DNA of 64,000 bases. Source: Arabidopsis thaliana (Eukaryota > Streptophyta > Magnoliopsida > Brassicales > Brassicaceae). Position 1 is the stretch's first letter. Each line of letters opens with the position of its first letter. The translations under genes and the position numbers were made by a program. Positions 13,095-24,167 of the stretch are shown piece after piece. The stretch covers positions 20,095,261-20,159,260 of the forward strand of contig NC_003074.8 in assembly GCF_000001735.4 (NCBI RefSeq), read 5' to 3'. The notes under the pieces are model-generated. The model was given only the letters and a program-made list of their open reading frames with translations, was not told where the DNA came from and made no database searches.

Positions 13095-14867
13095 TCATGA
13101 TGAGCATTTGAAACCTCCACAAGCAACAACCCAAACGATGAGAATAAAAGAGAAAACAGCACCAGCCACCATCAGCTTCATCTGCAGACTCTGTAGCCAC
13201 ATCTTCCTTCTTAACTGCCTTCCTTGTCTCTGGAAGCTATCTGCCTGGAACTGTAGGTTCTCGGTTTTGTCAACCAGAAGTTCGATCTTCTCTCCTCTGT
13301 CCAGAACCTGTTAAAATAACATCAAAGATAATCATCAAAAAGGCTGCAAATCCTCTCCGTTTCATTCTCATAATCAACATCTATTGGCATAAGCTAGTTC
13401 AGTGAAAATGGGACAAACCCCATCTTCTATTGGAGATGATAGTGCGACAAATTCTGAAGTTACTCTGGTTGCCTAACCTTTTACAGCACCAAAAAACTAG
13501 ATTTTGTTGAAAATTACTTGCAGTTACTTTTTATAACATTATTGACCTCAAACTTAAGGCAAATAGAAACATAGTCCACAGAGCAAAAGCGACAGATGAT
13601 ATATCGTGACTTGGAACAGCACTATAGCACAACCAACTCCTTCCTATGATGAGAAGCAGGGAGTTCATGCTATAATTATCCCATTTAGACTTCCTCAGTA
13701 CTAAATTTTAACAGAGGCGTGTATGAAATCAAGCCGGTTAAAAGGCAGAACAGGGGTCTGGAAATCTAATTCAAGCTGCGTGCAACTTCTTAGTTTCTAT
13801 CAGACTTAGATACTAAAGTCCATTCTGTCACAGTTTTAAAAGTTGACAAAGGTCTGGAAAGAAAACACAGTAATTCACAAACAATATAATTATACCAGAT
13901 ATAGGTTAATGAAAGAATGGTTGTGAGAAAAGCAATTGATACATTTATCCAGTAAAACTACCATGGAAGTAAACCTATTTATTTGGTGTCAAATATCTCT
14001 TCTAGAAAGTATTTGTTGTTCAGCATCTTTCCTACAGTACTTTTTTGTAATTGCAAAATCATGTGGATAAAAATGTTGTCACCTTAAACCAAAAAAGTAC
14101 AAGATCTGCGTGCTACTGTTAATTAAAATGTCTAAGCTAGTTCATCTTTTCTTATAACGACAAAAGCATACCTTCTCAATGTTGTCCATCATGATCCCCT
14201 TGACCTCAGTTATTTGGGCCTTCAACTTAGAAAGTTTGCTCATCTCTTCTGGATGGCTCATACAATACTGCATATGCTCCTTTAGTATGGGCCTATTAGA
14301 GGGGAAAGAAAAGAATCAGAACACAGTTGCAATGCGAAACAATGAAGTGATATCAGATAGTTACAGCTATAGACAGACCCGAACTCCCTGTCAAGATTGT
14401 ATGCAACGCTAAACCGATCTCCAAACAAATCATCATCTTCGTCCTCATCCGCAAGAGGATGTCGCTCATCATTCTTTATACTCGCTTCATACCGCTTCTT
14501 AAAGTCTTCCTTGACCCGTTCGAGAAACACGAAAGGAACACTTCTTCCGGTGGACTCATCAGCAACCACTAGAAACACTATACACGCAACAATCACAAAG
14601 CATCACCAAATCCGAAGTAAATTAAAAAAGCTTTCAACTTATCAACAAGTAGAAAAAGGCTAAGAAAGAAAACTCACCAAAGCCATTGTCAACAAGGAAA
14701 TTGAAAGTATGACCATCGCAAGAGTAAGTATACTTGCTGCTATTTGTGGGTAGCTTCTGCAGACATTGAACAGCAATGGTGCTAAAGTTTCCTGAATAAG
14801 GAGTATGCTCTGCTAGAACAACTGTTCCTTTAGCAACAAAGCTATATATCAAACCCTTTTGACTCAT
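13095..14867 (-). CDS. VAMP727: R-SNARE of the VAMP7 group with acidic longin insertion
   Basis: Four coding exons: 14678-14867, 14379-14577, 14172-14292, 13095-13307 (723 bases, 240 residues). The ATG was chosen because [20 protein letters not shown] is the canonical start of a longin domain; the frame is open a little further upstream but lacks family similarity. The longin domain is interrupted near residues 100-118 by a strongly acidic insertion around ADEDEDDD. This is the hallmark of the seed-plant VAMP727 class, which works with SYP22, VTI11 and SYP51 in fusion of late endosomes with the vacuole and in storage-protein sorting (established knowledge). The SNARE helix has its zero-layer arginine in LDRGEK, followed by a C-terminal membrane anchor and the tail GGFKCSS. 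A non-coding leader exon probably lies near 15300-15370. At3g54300 from memory. Confidence 0.97.
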
Positions 14868-15892
14868 TATTGTACTCGTGAAACCTTTGAAGAAGAAGTC
14901 AACCACAACCACAATCAGATCTGGAATGCAAAACCAAATATGGAATCATAATCCAGAAATATATATATGGAAAACTATAGATCACTGTAGAAATCAGATA
15001 AAACCCTAAAACACCAAGAGGAGGATAACAGTAAATCGCAAAATCGGGAGATAAAATCACTAATCGTATAGAATCGCGATTTATAATTGAGAAGAATTAC
15101 ACCGAAGCGCAACAATTATAAATCGGAAAACGTGTTCTTATGCTCCGATTAGGTTGAAAATCGACGCAATTAAAAGATCGGTGCTATTTACTTCCGGAAG
15201 AAAAGTATAGAGATATGATCGGAGAAGACGAAATTGAAGGAGGAATCAAACGACGCATAGCAGTAGCAGTAGCAGAAGAAACAAAAGCGAGAGAGGAATG
15301 AGTACCTTGAGACTTAGCTTGGTGATGAAGGATTAGGCTCAAATTCTCAGGAATCTGGTAATATCAGACGACGACGAGTCACGACTAGTTTTAGCTTTTT
15401 AGGCTTTTAGCAGGAGATGATATGACATAACTTAATGCTGATTAATTCTTTAATCACCAAATGGTTTGGTTTGATTGTTTCCGGTTTCGGTTCTCGGTTT
15501 ATGAAAGTTAGCTATTGAAATCGGAAACCCATTCTATTTCGCCTTGGTTTGATACTTTGATTTGGATATTACCGGTTCTTTATTATTTTTTCGGGTTAGA
15601 ATTGAAATGACCGTAACTGTGTTCGGTATGGTTCCTTTGTGATGGGTAAATTAATCATCAGTCATAAATTCTGAATTTGTTAAATTTACAGATCACACCT
15701 GAAAACTGATGAAAACGTACACGCAAACAAAGTTGATTATCTAAACGATAATCAAATACTTTTTCCAATCCAAAAGATAAAAGATAATGTGAATATTGCA
15801 ACAAAATTAGATGAGCCAAAATATGAAAAAAGCAGCAAAGTTTGGAGTAAGTGACACAAACTGGAAACACACCAGAAACAAAGTGACTAACA

Positions 15893-17684
15893 CTAAACTT
15901 CTTTCAAAAAGTATTCCCAAACCGCTTTCAGACAATCTTTCAGCATGTCTGAAACACATTTCCTCTCCACATCTTCCTCCTGAAATTGTAAACATAACTA
16001 TTGTCACTTGTTGACTATCACTACAATTAAAAGACCATGTCTAAACAAAAAATACCTTTAGTAGTATAGTACTTAATGCTTTTAGTTTGAAATTCACTTC
16101 ACTTGAGGTTCCTCCAACTCCAGTTCTGAAATCATATCGATCAGCCTCTCGGATTTGAAGCCTCATAGTCTGGTTTATGTACGTAGTAGTTACAGTATGC
16201 CAAACACCACAAACAATGTATCGATCCGCACAAGAAGATTTCCCAAGTGGCCACTTTAACCCACCTTTCACAGTTGGATCTACCACCGCTGAATCAGTCA
16301 ATTCTTTAAGATTCGTAATCTCATTCTCCTGGATACAATCGAAGAACCATGTTTCACATTTTAATCTACACCACTTGCTAATATTCTTCAACTCATTCTC
16401 TTGGATACTAAATATGGATTAGACAAAGTCAACTCACAGAGAGATTGGTTAATGTCCTTTTTGAGTCAACCATCAACCTCATGTCAAGATCTTGATCAAG
16501 GCATGAGACGTCAAGATTTAAGTGCCTCAAAGCATTAAGCTCAGCCTGAATAAAAACCAAACAAAAGCTTCAATATGATTCACTTAAAATGTGGTAAGTA
16601 GGGGAGATGAAAAGGACTTATCTTATAGAAATTGAGTCGTTTATTTTGTTGGTCCACCATACATTTACATGAAATGGTTACATCAGGACGAGTGTTGTCT
16701 GAGACCTAGAAAATCAGAAACCAAAACCACAAAAGAATTAAAATGAAATTACAGACACAATCATGAATCTCTAACATAAGAAATAACAAAACCACCTTCA
16801 CGTGATACAACTCTTTGGTTTCTTCAACACAAAATCCCATTTTGTGTACAGCTCTATACCCAACATTTTCGACATAAGACTTTGGGACATTTGTACGAAA
16901 CATTTTCTTCAATTTCTCCAAAGTGCTTTTAGTTAACGGACCATCTCTTAGAGTTCCTGATGAACTAACACTGCATCAATTTGATAAGATAACAATCGGT
17001 AAACTTGTTTATTCAACATAAAAAAGACTTGATTAGCGAGAAATGCGCAATCCAACTATAGTTTCTAAGTTGTCTAGATAGTAGATAACCGACTCAACTA
17101 TAGTGTCCAAGTTGTCAACACAGTTTCAATCCACTACAAACCACCTACGGTAATTACAATGCTCTTAAACCAACACTAGGCTAATCACTAACCCTGCCCC
17201 AGGTAAAACAGAGTTTGTGTGTGTCCCTAAAAACTGAAAATTTGAGGAGAAGTCAAAAACCTTACTCATGGAAAACAACATTACCAAACCGAGCGATCAG
17301 TCTGAGTTTGACATCCTCTGATCCACCATAACCTAGCAACGTCTTCTTTGCCCTATCAAATCCCATTATAATGTCATCCTCCACTTTCTCTGTCACCCAT
17401 AACCATGGATTTTCCAGTTTTCCCAAATCACTCTTCGCTAAGATTACCAAAGATTTTTCTTCTGCGTCTTTCCTCCACTCTGAAGAACCGGGCACAAGTT
17501 GAAAGTTGCTATCCTCTGGATCCGAACCAACGAGAAACCATCTAGAAATGTAACCGTTTGCGTAGATTATCTTTGTATTAGTACTCCCGACGTTTTTATT
17601 GTGTTTTTTAAGAAGAGAAGGTGGAACAGAGGATGCTCTCAATGCAACATTTTCAAGTCGTTTATGTGGTGGAACGTAAGACAT
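15893..17684 (-). CDS. Uncharacterised plant protein with N-terminal MSYVPPHKR (DUF7903-like)
   Basis: I do not know a function. Six exons join into one 1146-base frame (381 residues): 17266-17684, 16796-16970, 16622-16705, 16438-16545, 16056-16328, 15893-15979. The start MSYVPPHKR is shared by a plant family I recall only as uncharacterised (DUF7903). The remainder is soluble, with no signal peptide or membrane segment; recognisable blocks are KWPLGKSSCADRY and VWHTVTTTYIN. All introns fit GT-AG except the one after exon 3: the exon ends TATAAG and continues ATAAGT, where GTAAGT would be expected. Reading through that donor meets a stop after about 14 codons. So the gene either uses a rare AT-AG intron or is partly crippled. 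The intron before exon 5 contains a diverged duplicate of the exon 5 start. Confidence 0.7.
16616..16622 (-). other. Non-canonical splice donor (AAG|ATAAGT)
   Basis: Read on the minus strand, the third exon of the MSYVPPHKR gene ends at 16622 and is followed by ATAAGT. Five of six intron bases match the GTAAGT consensus, but the invariant G is A. The next exon begins after a normal ttcag at 16545 and is in phase only if the cut is here. The nearest upstream GT (after TGTATG) would also keep phase but drops about 16 residues. Confidence 0.6.
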
Positions 17685-17949
17685 CTCTGAAACGAATATA
17701 TGATACTAGGAAAATTAAAAGCTGATTCCAAAAAGATAACTCAAGTTTCCGAGCAACGAAGTATGAGAAGAAGAAACAAAAGAGTACCTTTTAATTATAT
17801 CAGCTTAGGTCATTCAAAAGAAGAACGACGATCATACGAGAGGAAACTGAAAAGGCGCAGAGCAGTGAACTGAAGTGGAAGAGACGAGACGGTTTGGTCT
17901 TTTTATCACTAGAAGTTTAGTCTTGGAAATGTGCATAATATTTAATTTC

Positions 17950-19548
17950 ATTTCAATTTTCAAATCAAAAAATAAAACCGATAACGAAACTCTTGTTATC
18001 ATATTATGAGCGTTGATAATTTAGAGAATCTCTGTTCTTTTAGAAAATTGTATGAACATTTTGTTAAATAAATAACTATTTTTAAATGCTAAACCTCATT
18101 GTTTAGTCCTAAATGTTAGGAATCTTAGTATTCATTTTTTTTTCCTCTTATGATATACACTTCCGGTTTAGATTTCTAGGACGTTTTAAATTTAATTATT
18201 ACTGCTAATAAAAATAGTTATTTATTTTTAAACAATTAAATAAAACAATTGTATCTCTAGAGTAAAAAAAGTTTTAAAAATTTTGGTGAATGTTTTTATT
18301 TGGCAACCCAACTTAATTCCTGAAACGAATCACGAGAATTATTTAACGTACTACAAAAGGTACATCTAATTTTCTAAAACCGAATTAGACTATCGTCTTG
18401 GTTGTTTTTGGATGTTGCATGTCTATATTATGATAATTATTCTGTAAGCATTACAATTAAATCGTTTCTGTTTTTACTAAAGGAGTTTTGACTGTTTTAA
18501 ACGACTGTAAACACTCGTGTGTCTGCTTAAATCATGTGGAAAGTTAAATGATAACAGTTAGAACATCCAACTTTACATATGCTTTGATTAGACATTTTCT
18601 ACGATATGTTTCGGATTGACACGTGCTAATCATATCTGATCATTTTCCCATTTTACATATGTTCTAATTAGGCATTTTCGACGATACATTTTAGATCGAT
18701 AATGTGTTAATAATCATCTGACATTTTTTACTTTGTATGTTCTAATTATGTATTTATACGATAAACATTAGATCGACACATGCAAAACATTCGACAATTT
18801 GTTGAACACTGAAGACCTAATTTGGTATAATACAGCTCAGCGAAGATACGTTACAACTAATTTGGAGCGTTTATAGAAAATATAGGCAAATAGCCAAATA
18901 TGCTAATAAAAAGATTTAGAACTTTAATAGGTAATTTAACACATTTTATAACACACAAGCATATATATTTAAAAGGGAAAAAACTAGTCAACTTTCATAG
19001 ACCATCATTACCATAATAACTCAATTCAATCAAATTTTAATTTTTGGCTACTATTTTTCTTTTCTAAAACCAAAACATCATCATAGTAGATTCTTCAATT
19101 TTAAAATATAGAATTCAAATTGTTGACCAGGGAATAAATAGAATTGCAAAAAAACAAATTAAGATATTTTACATTCCAACTTTTCCCCCAAAAAATTAGA
19201 GAAAAAAATCAAATTAAATTCAATAATTCCAAAACATAAAACGTACAAAAAAGTTAATGATAAAAAAACGTAAAAAAAAATACAAAAATACAAAGAAAAA
19301 AGAAAGACAGCGTGGAGAGTAAAGCTATTGGTAGCATGGCTGCAACAGAAGGCCAAGTGTTTGGTCTTACAATTTCATTTTTAACTCTTTGTGTTAATTA
19401 ACCCAATTAGCCCTTTCCTCCTTCAGGGTTTATTTAACTTGCCCTTTCTCGTTTCCTCCTTTTTTTCTTAAACCACTCTGCTTCCTCTTCCTCTGAGAAA
19501 TCAAATCACTCACACTCCAAAAAAAAATCTAAACTTTCTCAGAGTTTA
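17950..19548. other. Intergenic region and WRI1 promoter
   Basis: Very AT-rich DNA between the divergent MSYVPPHKR gene and WRI1. I see no exon. It contains the 80-bp decayed tandem repeat listed separately. The last 150 bases before the WRI1 ATG are C/T-rich (cctcctttttttctt, cttcctcttcctctg), as in many plant 5' leaders. Confidence 0.6.
18571..18810. repeat. Three-unit degenerate 80-bp tandem repeat
   Basis: Units start at about 18571, 18651 and 18731, exactly 80 bases apart. Each opens with a version of tttacatatgttctaatta, then an acgata block, then gatcgacacgtg-like sequence. Units 1 and 2 are closest; unit 3 is more diverged. No coding potential is visible. Confidence 0.65.
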
Positions 19549-22500
19549 ATGAAGAAGCGCTTAACCACTTCCACTTGTTCTTCTTCTCCATCTTCCTCTG
19601 TTTCTTCTTCTACTACTACTTCCTCTCCTATTCAGTCGGAGGCTCCAAGGCCTAAACGAGCCAAAAGGGCTAAGAAATCTTCTCCTTCTGGTGATAAATC
19701 TCATAACCCGACAAGCCCTGCTTCTACCCGACGCAGCTCTATCTACAGAGGAGTCACTAGGTTTTTATTTTTTTGGAAATTAAATGATTGGTTGTTGAGA
19801 TTGGATTTGGGTTTTGTCTTAAAACTGCATTTGTAAGATTGCATGTTGTTTTGTGGGATTTTGCAGACATAGATGGACTGGGAGATTCGAGGCTCATCTT
19901 TGGGACAAAAGCTCTTGGAATTCGATTCAGAACAAGAAAGGCAAACAAGGTTTCGTCTTCTTCTTTTTTTCTTCGTAACTCATGATTTTGTTTGTTTTAA
20001 TAAAGATCTGGACTTTAACTGATAAATTTGGTTTCTTTGATCTGTTGTTTGATCTCAACTTCGTCACAACTTCACCAGTTTATCTGGGTAAGCTCTAATT
20101 CTCTGAAACAAAAGATCAATTGTTTTTTACTAAATTGAAAGAGAAAAAAAAAGAGAGAGTGGATTTGGTCAGAAGAATCTCAACTGCTTTCACGCGTAAT
20201 TGCAGGAGCATATGACAGTGAAGAAGCAGCAGCACATACGTACGATCTGGCTGCTCTCAAGTACTGGGGACCCGACACCATCTTGAATTTTCCGGTAAAC
20301 CAAAAAACAAAAATCAGATTGTTTTGATATGCATGTTTGTGATTTTGGAATCTGGATTATAATTAAAAAAAAAAATGGGGAAAATCAGGCAGAGACGTAC
20401 ACAAAGGAATTGGAAGAAATGCAGAGAGTGACAAAGGAAGAATATTTGGCTTCTCTCCGCCGCCAGAGCAGTGGTTTCTCCAGAGGCGTCTCTAAATATC
20501 GCGGCGTCGCTAGGTTCCTTTTTTTCTCTCTTTCTTTTTTTAATTTCTTTAGATTTATTTTTTAAATTTCGGAATTTACTACCAAATTGAGAAATGATTT
20601 TTCCTATTTTCGGATATCTGAATAACAGAATTAATTATTAGGAAAAAATCTGATCATGAAAATTTTGCTTTTAGAATATTCTCTTTTTCTTAAAAAAAAT
20701 CATAAATTATGTTTTTTTCAGCACTGCTAAAGTTTATGGATTCAATAGTTTGGTCATTTTATTCTTAAAAATAGGATTATTTTTGTTCATAAAAACAGGC
20801 ATCACCACAACGGAAGATGGGAGGCTCGGATCGGAAGAGTGTTTGGGAACAAGTACTTGTACCTCGGCACCTATAGTACGTTATCTCCTTTCCCTTTTTT
20901 CTTCTAGTAATTTTTAGAAAAAAATAGATATGTACTCTTGGTTAATTTAAAATAATTAGCGTAATTATTGACTTTTTTATAACTTACCGGGCATAACGGA
21001 TCCTTTTTACCTGTTATGCTTTATAATATATAATTTTGTAAGTATAAAATAGAGTGTGATAATGTTTAGACTGTTTTTTGTTGTTGTTTATAAGAGTGAT
21101 TTAAGAATATTAATTTGTTTAGTGAGACAATTAGAATAATATAATGGGGAAGCAGTGGCAGTGGGGTTTGAATTTTACACACACTGACTCACGTGAGGCG
21201 AGAGTTTTGACATCATGTCCCTTTAATTGATTTTTATCTTTTAATCAAATCAACTTTTTTTCTTCTTCTTTTTTAATTATCTGATCCCTCTGCATAATTA
21301 CCTTTTAAATTCTGCATTTTTTGTGGATCCGATACTCTGAATACAAAAATTGAGAACTCTGCAGAAGGGAATATTAACAACAACTCTTTTACTGAAAAGT
21401 AATCCCATTTTTTTTTATTGTTTTTGCTGACTCTTACCGGGTCCTTAGATTTATTTAAGGACCTCCTAATCTTCAACAAATCTCAAATTTTTGAAAATTA
21501 GATTTTTTTAAAAAAGTAATACAAATTGAGATTTGCAAAAATATAGGCATTGTTGTTCTATAACAAAGATACTTTATTTATACCAAAAAAAAGAAAAGAG
21601 TTGTCAAGAGCATAATTACAAAAAAAAAAATTGAAATAAGTAGTAGTTGTGAAATTTTGTATAGAAAAATAATGTAGGTTACAAGTGTAAAGGCGCGTGT
21701 AGCGCGCGTAGGTCACGTGATAACACTCTCACTTCATAAAAGGACAAAATAGTTCAGAGAGGCTTTAGGACCAAACCCGAGGTCGATCTGGTTTGCTCTT
21801 GTTTTTTTGGTTTATTAAATTGGATTAATTAGTTAGAGTTGAGACTTGCTCTGAGTAGGAGTCACGAGCCCTCACGTGCACTGCTCATCTCTCTCTATCT
21901 CTCTACCATATCTTTCATCTTTGTCCTCCGAACAAAATCTGGTCTAACTTTATCTTCTTTTCTTTTAATAATTGTCTTCTCTACTTTACCATTATTTTTC
22001 TCTAGATTATTCTGGTACCAAACTTATAACTTAATAGTTGATTAGTGCTTAGAGTTGACACTAGGTTGGTGTTTTAATTATTGTTAATTAACTCAGTAAT
22101 CGTACGTTCGTGTATTAATTATATACACAAATTGTTGCGATGACTTAAATTAAGTCACAAGTTTGGACTCTTTAGTGTTTAGAGCGGCGCAGTGGAGGAG
22201 AAATGGTCTTTGTACACGCCTCACATCTCCACACAAATCGTGTAACCCTAGTTGTCCCTACAAAAACACGTCACCAAATTCTATTGATTCTTTGTCTTTA
22301 TTAGGTATCATAAATTCTCTAATTTAAATATGAAACGACAAAGAAGAAACTCTTCTTTTTAACACTTGTTTGGTCTTATTTGGTTATAGCCACTTACCAG
22401 GTAATGTGAAAGTTAACAACAAGTTGCGTTAACTTTCAAAACACTGACTTTGTTTGCATTGTCTTGATTTAGAAGCTTTTTAGCTAACACAGTTGTCTAT

Positions 22501-23213
22501 TTATTGGTTTTACAGATACGCAGGAGGAAGCTGCTGCAGCATATGACATGGCTGCGATTGAGTATCGAGGCGCAAACGCGGTTACTAATTTCGACATTAG
22601 TAATTACATTGACCGGTTAAAGAAGAAAGGTGTTTTCCCGTTCCCTGTGAACCAAGCTAACCATCAAGAGGGTATTCTTGTTGAAGCCAAACAAGAAGTT
22701 GAAACGAGAGAAGCGAAGGAAGAGCCTAGAGAAGAAGTGAAACAACAGTACGTGGAAGAACCACCGCAAGAAGAAGAAGAGAAGGAAGAAGAGAAAGCAG
22801 AGCAACAAGAAGCAGAGATTGTAGGATATTCAGAAGAAGCAGCAGTGGTCAATTGCTGCATAGACTCTTCAACCATAATGGAAATGGATCGTTGTGGGGA
22901 CAACAATGAGCTGGCTTGGAACTTCTGTATGATGGATACAGGGTTTTCTCCGTTTTTGACTGATCAGAATCTCGCGAATGAGAATCCCATAGAGTATCCG
23001 GAGCTATTCAATGAGTTAGCATTTGAGGACAACATCGACTTCATGTTCGATGATGGGAAGCACGAGTGCTTGAACTTGGAAAATCTGGATTGTTGCGTGG
23101 TGGGAAGAGAGAGCCCACCCTCTTCTTCTTCACCATTGTCTTGCTTATCTACTGACTCTGCTTCATCAACAACAACAACAACAACCTCGGTTTCTTGTAA
23201 CTATTTGGTCTGA
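19549..23213 (+). CDS. WRI1: AP2/ERF transcription factor WRINKLED1 (double AP2 domain)
   Basis: Master activator of late glycolysis and plastid fatty-acid synthesis genes in developing seeds. Seven exons: 19549-19760, 19867-19949, 20079-20087, 20206-20294, 20389-20513, 20799-20875, 22516-23213 (1293 bases, 430 residues). The N-terminus is Ser-rich with a basic cluster, [10 protein letters not shown], a likely nuclear signal. AP2 domain 1 begins [20 protein letters not shown] and domain 2 begins [19 protein letters not shown]. Exon 3 is only 9 bases (tttatctgg) and encodes the conserved VYL, known to be needed for WRI1 function. The C-terminal half is very acidic and Glu/Gln-rich, then Ser/Thr-rich, ending CNYLV. 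The last intron is 1640 bases, much longer than the others. At3g54320. Confidence 0.98.
20079..20087 (+). other. WRI1: 9-bp micro-exon of WRI1 encoding VYL
   Basis: Bases TTTATCTGG lie between a ttcaccag acceptor and a gtaagc donor. The preceding exon ends in phase with CAAG and the next begins GAGCATATG, so splicing gives V-Y-L-G-A, the conserved AP2 core. Skipping the exon keeps the frame but removes VYL. Confidence 0.9.
21190..21878. promoter_or_regulatory. G-box cluster in the last WRI1 intron
   Basis: Three perfect CACGTG palindromes lie at 21190-21195, 21714-21719 and 21873-21878. A CGCG-rich stretch (ggcgcgtgtagcgcgcg, about 21691-21707), resembling CAMTA CGCG boxes, lies next to the second. 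CACGTG is the core site for bZIP and bHLH factors. A regulatory role is inference. Confidence 0.4.
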
Positions 23214-24167
23214 GAGAGAGAGCTTTGCCTTCTAGTTTGAATTTCTATTTCTTCCGCTTCTTCTTCTTTTTTTTCTTTTGTTGGGTTCTGCTTAGGGTTT
23301 GTATTTCAGTTTCAGGGCTTGTTCGTTGGTTCTGAATAATCAATGTCTTTGCCCCTTTTCTAATGCTCCAAGTTCAGATAAGAAATAAAAACTAAATGAA
23401 CCGTAAAACACAAAGGAGGCTAAGATGTCTATGAATTTCTCTGGCATATGTGCAATAAGGAAGAGCTTCAAGGAATCTTGAACTAAGAGAAGGCTTCAAA
23501 GGCTAGACCTCTTCAAGTTCCCCTGTCTTATTATTGACCGGACTATGAAGTTTCTAGGAAGGTTATATAGGCAAAAGTTTATTCCTAACTCTTAATTCAT
23601 AATTCTGATTGCGATGATTTTTGGTTTGCTAGATAGTTTAGTAAAAGAGCCTTACCATCCAAACTTGTGATCAATATTGGTAACCGTGAACGTCTTCATT
23701 AGGGTGAATATTTGAATATCTTTGTTTTCGGGTTACACATAACAACCCGAAAAGTTGTTGCATTTGGCTCGGAATACATCTTGTATAAAAATTTGTCTTT
23801 ACTTTTTAGTTTTGTAAATCAATAGTATGATTGGTAGTCTATTCGTTTTGTGGAAACAACTTCAATTTGTATTTCATCAGACAATATATATGCATTCAAG
23901 TAGAAAATCAAATCGAGTAAATTTGTAGCATAATTAAGTAGAGTGGTCAATATAATAATACGATACATGATAAAAGTCTTGAAAACATTCCACACACAAT
24001 AAGCCTAAGCACTACTGATCACACAATCCATATTTCTTTAGGCTTTAAAATACATAACTAAGAAACATGACAGTTTAAGGTTTTAGCAACACCATGCCTT
24101 ATGTTTTAAGTAGTTACTAAATAATTAGATAGACAATGATGGCACCAGCAAACCTTTTAGCCTTTAA
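23214..24167. other. Convergent 3' intergenic region between WRI1 and AP3
   Basis: Contains the 3' UTRs of WRI1 (+) and AP3 (-). A T/C-rich run follows the WRI1 stop codon. I see no gene or repeat of note. Confidence 0.6.
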
